Assembly (NCBI RefSeq): GCF_014236795.1
Contig: NZ_CP049017.1
Coordinates: forward strand, 908,001-972,000
Direction of reading: 5' to 3'
Source: Xanthomonas theicola
GTDB lineage: Bacteria > Pseudomonadota > Gammaproteobacteria > Xanthomonadales > Xanthomonadaceae
Length of the DNA stretch: 64,000 nt
Shown: positions 62,675 through 64,000 of the stretch, in pieces
Layout of the letters: every line of letters starts with the position of its first letter
How positions within the stretch are numbered: the stretch's first letter is position 1
Translations under genes and position numbers: made by a program
The notes under the pieces: model-generated
Databases searched by the model: none
What the model saw: only the letters and a program-made list of their open reading frames with translations
What the model was told of the DNA's origin: nothing

Positions 62675-63628
62675 CTAGGCGGCCTGGGCTTCTGCGACCA
62701 CCCGCAGCCGCGCCAGCACGTAGTCGGCCAGTTCGTGCGGGCTGTACTTGGCGACGAAGGCGTTGGCGCCGACGCGTTCGACCATGGCGTTGTTGAACAC
62801 GCCCGACAACGAGGTGTGCAGCAGCACGTACAGGCCGGCCAGACCGGGATGGCGGCGGATTTCCGTCGTCAGCGTATAGCCGTCCATCGCCGGCATCTCG
62901 ATGTCGGAGATCACCATGGCATAGCGGTCGGCCGGGTTCTCGCCGCTGGCCTGGATCTGCAGGAGATGGTCCAACGCCTGGCGGCCGTCGGACAGCAGGG
63001 TGGCGCCGACCCCAAGCTGGTCGAGTACGCTGCGGATCTGTTGCCGCGCCACCCGCGAGTCGTCCACCACCAGCACCTGCAGCTGCGAGCCGGTGAGCGC
63101 CAGCGCGGGGTCGATCTGCGCCTCGACCCGGGTCTGGGCGATGTCGGCGAGCACGCTTTCCACGTCGATGACCTGGATCAGCTCGCCCTGGAAGCGGGTC
63201 ACCGCGGTCAGGTAGCTGGACTCGGCGCCCAGTTCCGGCGGCGGGTGGATGTCCTCCACCGCGATGTTGACGATGCGCTCCACGCCGCTGACCAGGAACC
63301 CCTGCACCGAGCGGTTGAACTCGGTGACCACCAGGTAGCCGGGCGCCTTGTCGGCATGCGGTTCGCGTTCCGGGTGGCCGATCGCCAGGCCCAGGTCGAG
63401 CACCGGCACAGAGCGGCCACGCACATCGGCGACGCCGGAGAATTGCAGTGGCAGCCCCGGCACCTGGAACAGCTCCGGCCGGCGCAGCACTTCCTGCACC
63501 TTGAAGACGTTCACGCCAAAAAGCTGACGACCGCCCAGCCGGAACAGCAGCAGGGCAAGCCGGTTGTGGCCCGCCAAGCGGGTGCGCTGGTCGATTCGGT
63601 TGAGCAGGTCATGAGACATGGCGTTCAT
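62675..63628 (-). CDS. cheV: CheV-type chemotaxis coupling protein with receiver domain
   Basis: A 317-residue protein from ATG 63628 (MNAMSHDLLNRIDQRTRLAG), with ATG 63619 as alternative. The N-terminal CheW domain has LALLLFRLGGRQLFGVNVFK, VQEVLRRPELFQVPGLPLQF and DVRGRSVPVLDLGLAIGHPE. The C-terminal receiver has VLVVDDSRVARQQIRSVLDQ and the phosphorylated Asp in VISDIEMPAMDGY. It couples receptors to CheA and can be phosphorylated for adaptation. It lies between flgB and flgA, as usual in Xanthomonas and Pseudomonas. Confidence 0.92.
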   Translation of the reverse strand: MNAMSHDLLNRIDQRTRLAGHNRLALLLFRLGGRQLFGVNVFKVQEVLRRPELFQVPGLPLQFSGVADVRGRSVPVLDLGLAIGHPEREPHADKAPGYLVVTEFNRSVQGFLVSGVERIVNIAVEDIHPPPELGAESSYLTAVTRFQGELIQVIDVESVLADIAQTRVEAQIDPALALTGSQLQVLVVDDSRVARQQIRSVLDQLGVGATLLSDGRQALDHLLQIQASGENPADRYAMVISDIEMPAMDGYTLTTEIRRHPGLAGLYVLLHTSLSGVFNNAMVERVGANAFVAKYSPHELADYVLARLRVVAEAQAA

Positions 63629-63761
63629 ATCGGCGCCTGCGCGGCGGAACTTGAGCCCCTGTTGGCGCAAACGCCGCCGCGCCGCGCGCCGCGTCTGCGG
63701 CCGATGCACGCTGCACTGGAAACAGCCCGCTGCGCGGCATGGCCACCGGCCACGCGCATGG

Positions 63762-63777
63762 TGGCACAGGCTTTGCT
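63762..63777 (+). promoter_or_regulatory. Sigma-54 (RpoN) promoter of flgA
   Basis: TGGCACA, four bases, TTGCT is a full match to the -24/-12 consensus, 38 bases before the flgA ATG. Its first ten bases (TGGCACAGGC) are the same as those of the flgB site on the other strand. Confidence 0.87.
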
Positions 63778-63815
63778 TGCAGCTGCCCACATCACCATCC
63801 TTCAAAGAGACGGCC

Positions 63816-64000
63816 ATGCGCCTGATCCTGCTAGTGGTTCTCGCGACGGCCGTGCCGGCCCGGGCCGCGGATTTCCAATCGGTGGACTCGATCCGCGCCG
63901 CAGCGCTGTCCACCATCGGCCCCGACGCCGAGGCCGAGGCGACGTTGGATCCGTCGGTGCGCGTGCCGCTGTGCCCGGCGCCGCTGCAGGCGCAGCCCAC
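63816..64000 (+). CDS. flgA: FlgA, P-ring assembly chaperone (cut by window edge)
   Basis: The frame starts at ATG 63816 after an AGAGA ribosome-binding site and runs off the right edge. It encodes a Sec signal peptide (MRLILLVVLATAVPARA), then DFQSVDSIRAAALSTIGPDA and LDPSVRVPLCPAPLQAQPT. This is the N-terminus of FlgA with its typical VRVPLC motif. It is divergent from cheV and flgB and has its own sigma-54 promoter. Confidence 0.9.
   Translation, partial: MRLILLVVLATAVPARAADFQSVDSIRAAALSTIGPDAEAEATLDPSVRVPLCPAPLQAQP

Noticed and set aside
63620..63660. Sigma-28-like site for cheV (TCAAGTTC ... GCCGATAT on the minus strand)
   Set aside because: The spacer is 12 rather than 11 bases and the -10 box overlaps the most likely cheV start codon, so use as a cheV promoter is improbable.

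Overview
The window is GC-rich, densely coded DNA from a gammaproteobacterium of the Xanthomonadaceae, most probably Xanthomonas. This rests on the pilGHIJ-chpA-chpB-chpC chemosensory operon with a giant alanine-rich ChpA, the flgBCDEFGHIJKL-fliC order with sigma-54 and sigma-28 type promoters, the 30-residue PqqA, the dispersed GGGACTCGGGACT-type intergenic repeats and the IS types. No rRNA, tRNA or CRISPR array was seen.

Layout. (1) 1-3.8 kb: a decaying transporter region holding the end of an MFS gene, two frameshifted MFS pseudogenes, two truncated LysR fragments and one intact ArsR-type regulator with a palindromic operator candidate. (2) 3.9-7.2 kb: a complete pqqABCDE operon on the minus strand. 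(3) 7.4-22.8 kb: conserved housekeeping genes, namely relA, a membrane-anchored repeat protein, a two-domain glycosyltransferase, mrcB (PBP1b), a lipoprotein, a DinG/YoaA helicase, tsaB, an ADP-ribosylglycohydrolase pseudogene, a TonB-family protein and gshB. (4) 23.0-35.1 kb: the twitching/Chp chemosensory operon pilG-pilH-pilI-pilJ-chpA-chpB-like-chpC. (5) 35.2-50.1 kb: accessory DNA. It contains a secreted RHS/YD-repeat polymorphic toxin with an adjacent putative membrane immunity gene, then an orphan RHS tip cassette cut by an IS3-family element. After these come IS and RadC remnants, a small metabolic/regulatory cluster (LysR, IMPase-like, NmrA-like, SDR, AraC) and two abutting IS5-family elements. 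(6) 50.2-64 kb: fliC and the flgL-to-flgB hook/basal-body operon on the minus strand, then cheV, and a divergent flgA cut by the window edge.

How the genes work together. Pqq proteins make the redox cofactor PQQ from the PqqA peptide. The Chp proteins form a CheA-type phosphorelay (PilJ receptor, PilI/ChpC couplers, ChpA kinase, PilG/PilH regulators) that controls type IV pili. The flg genes build the rod, hook, rings and hook-filament junction, with sigma-54 promoters in front of flgB and flgA (early/middle genes) and two sigma-28 type promoters in front of fliC (late gene). The RHS locus looks like an interbacterial toxin/immunity module with a displaced alternative toxin tip.

Most noteworthy signals: the RHS locus with a novel tip plus membrane immunity candidate and an IS-truncated orphan tip; a ChpB-like protein that has lost two of three methylesterase catalytic residues; two perfectly spaced tandem sigma-28 sites upstream of fliC; inverted-arm intergenic repeats, one of which has become the C-terminal tail of the DinG-family helicase; and a two-layer IS5 insertion whose target sites can be reconstructed base by base.
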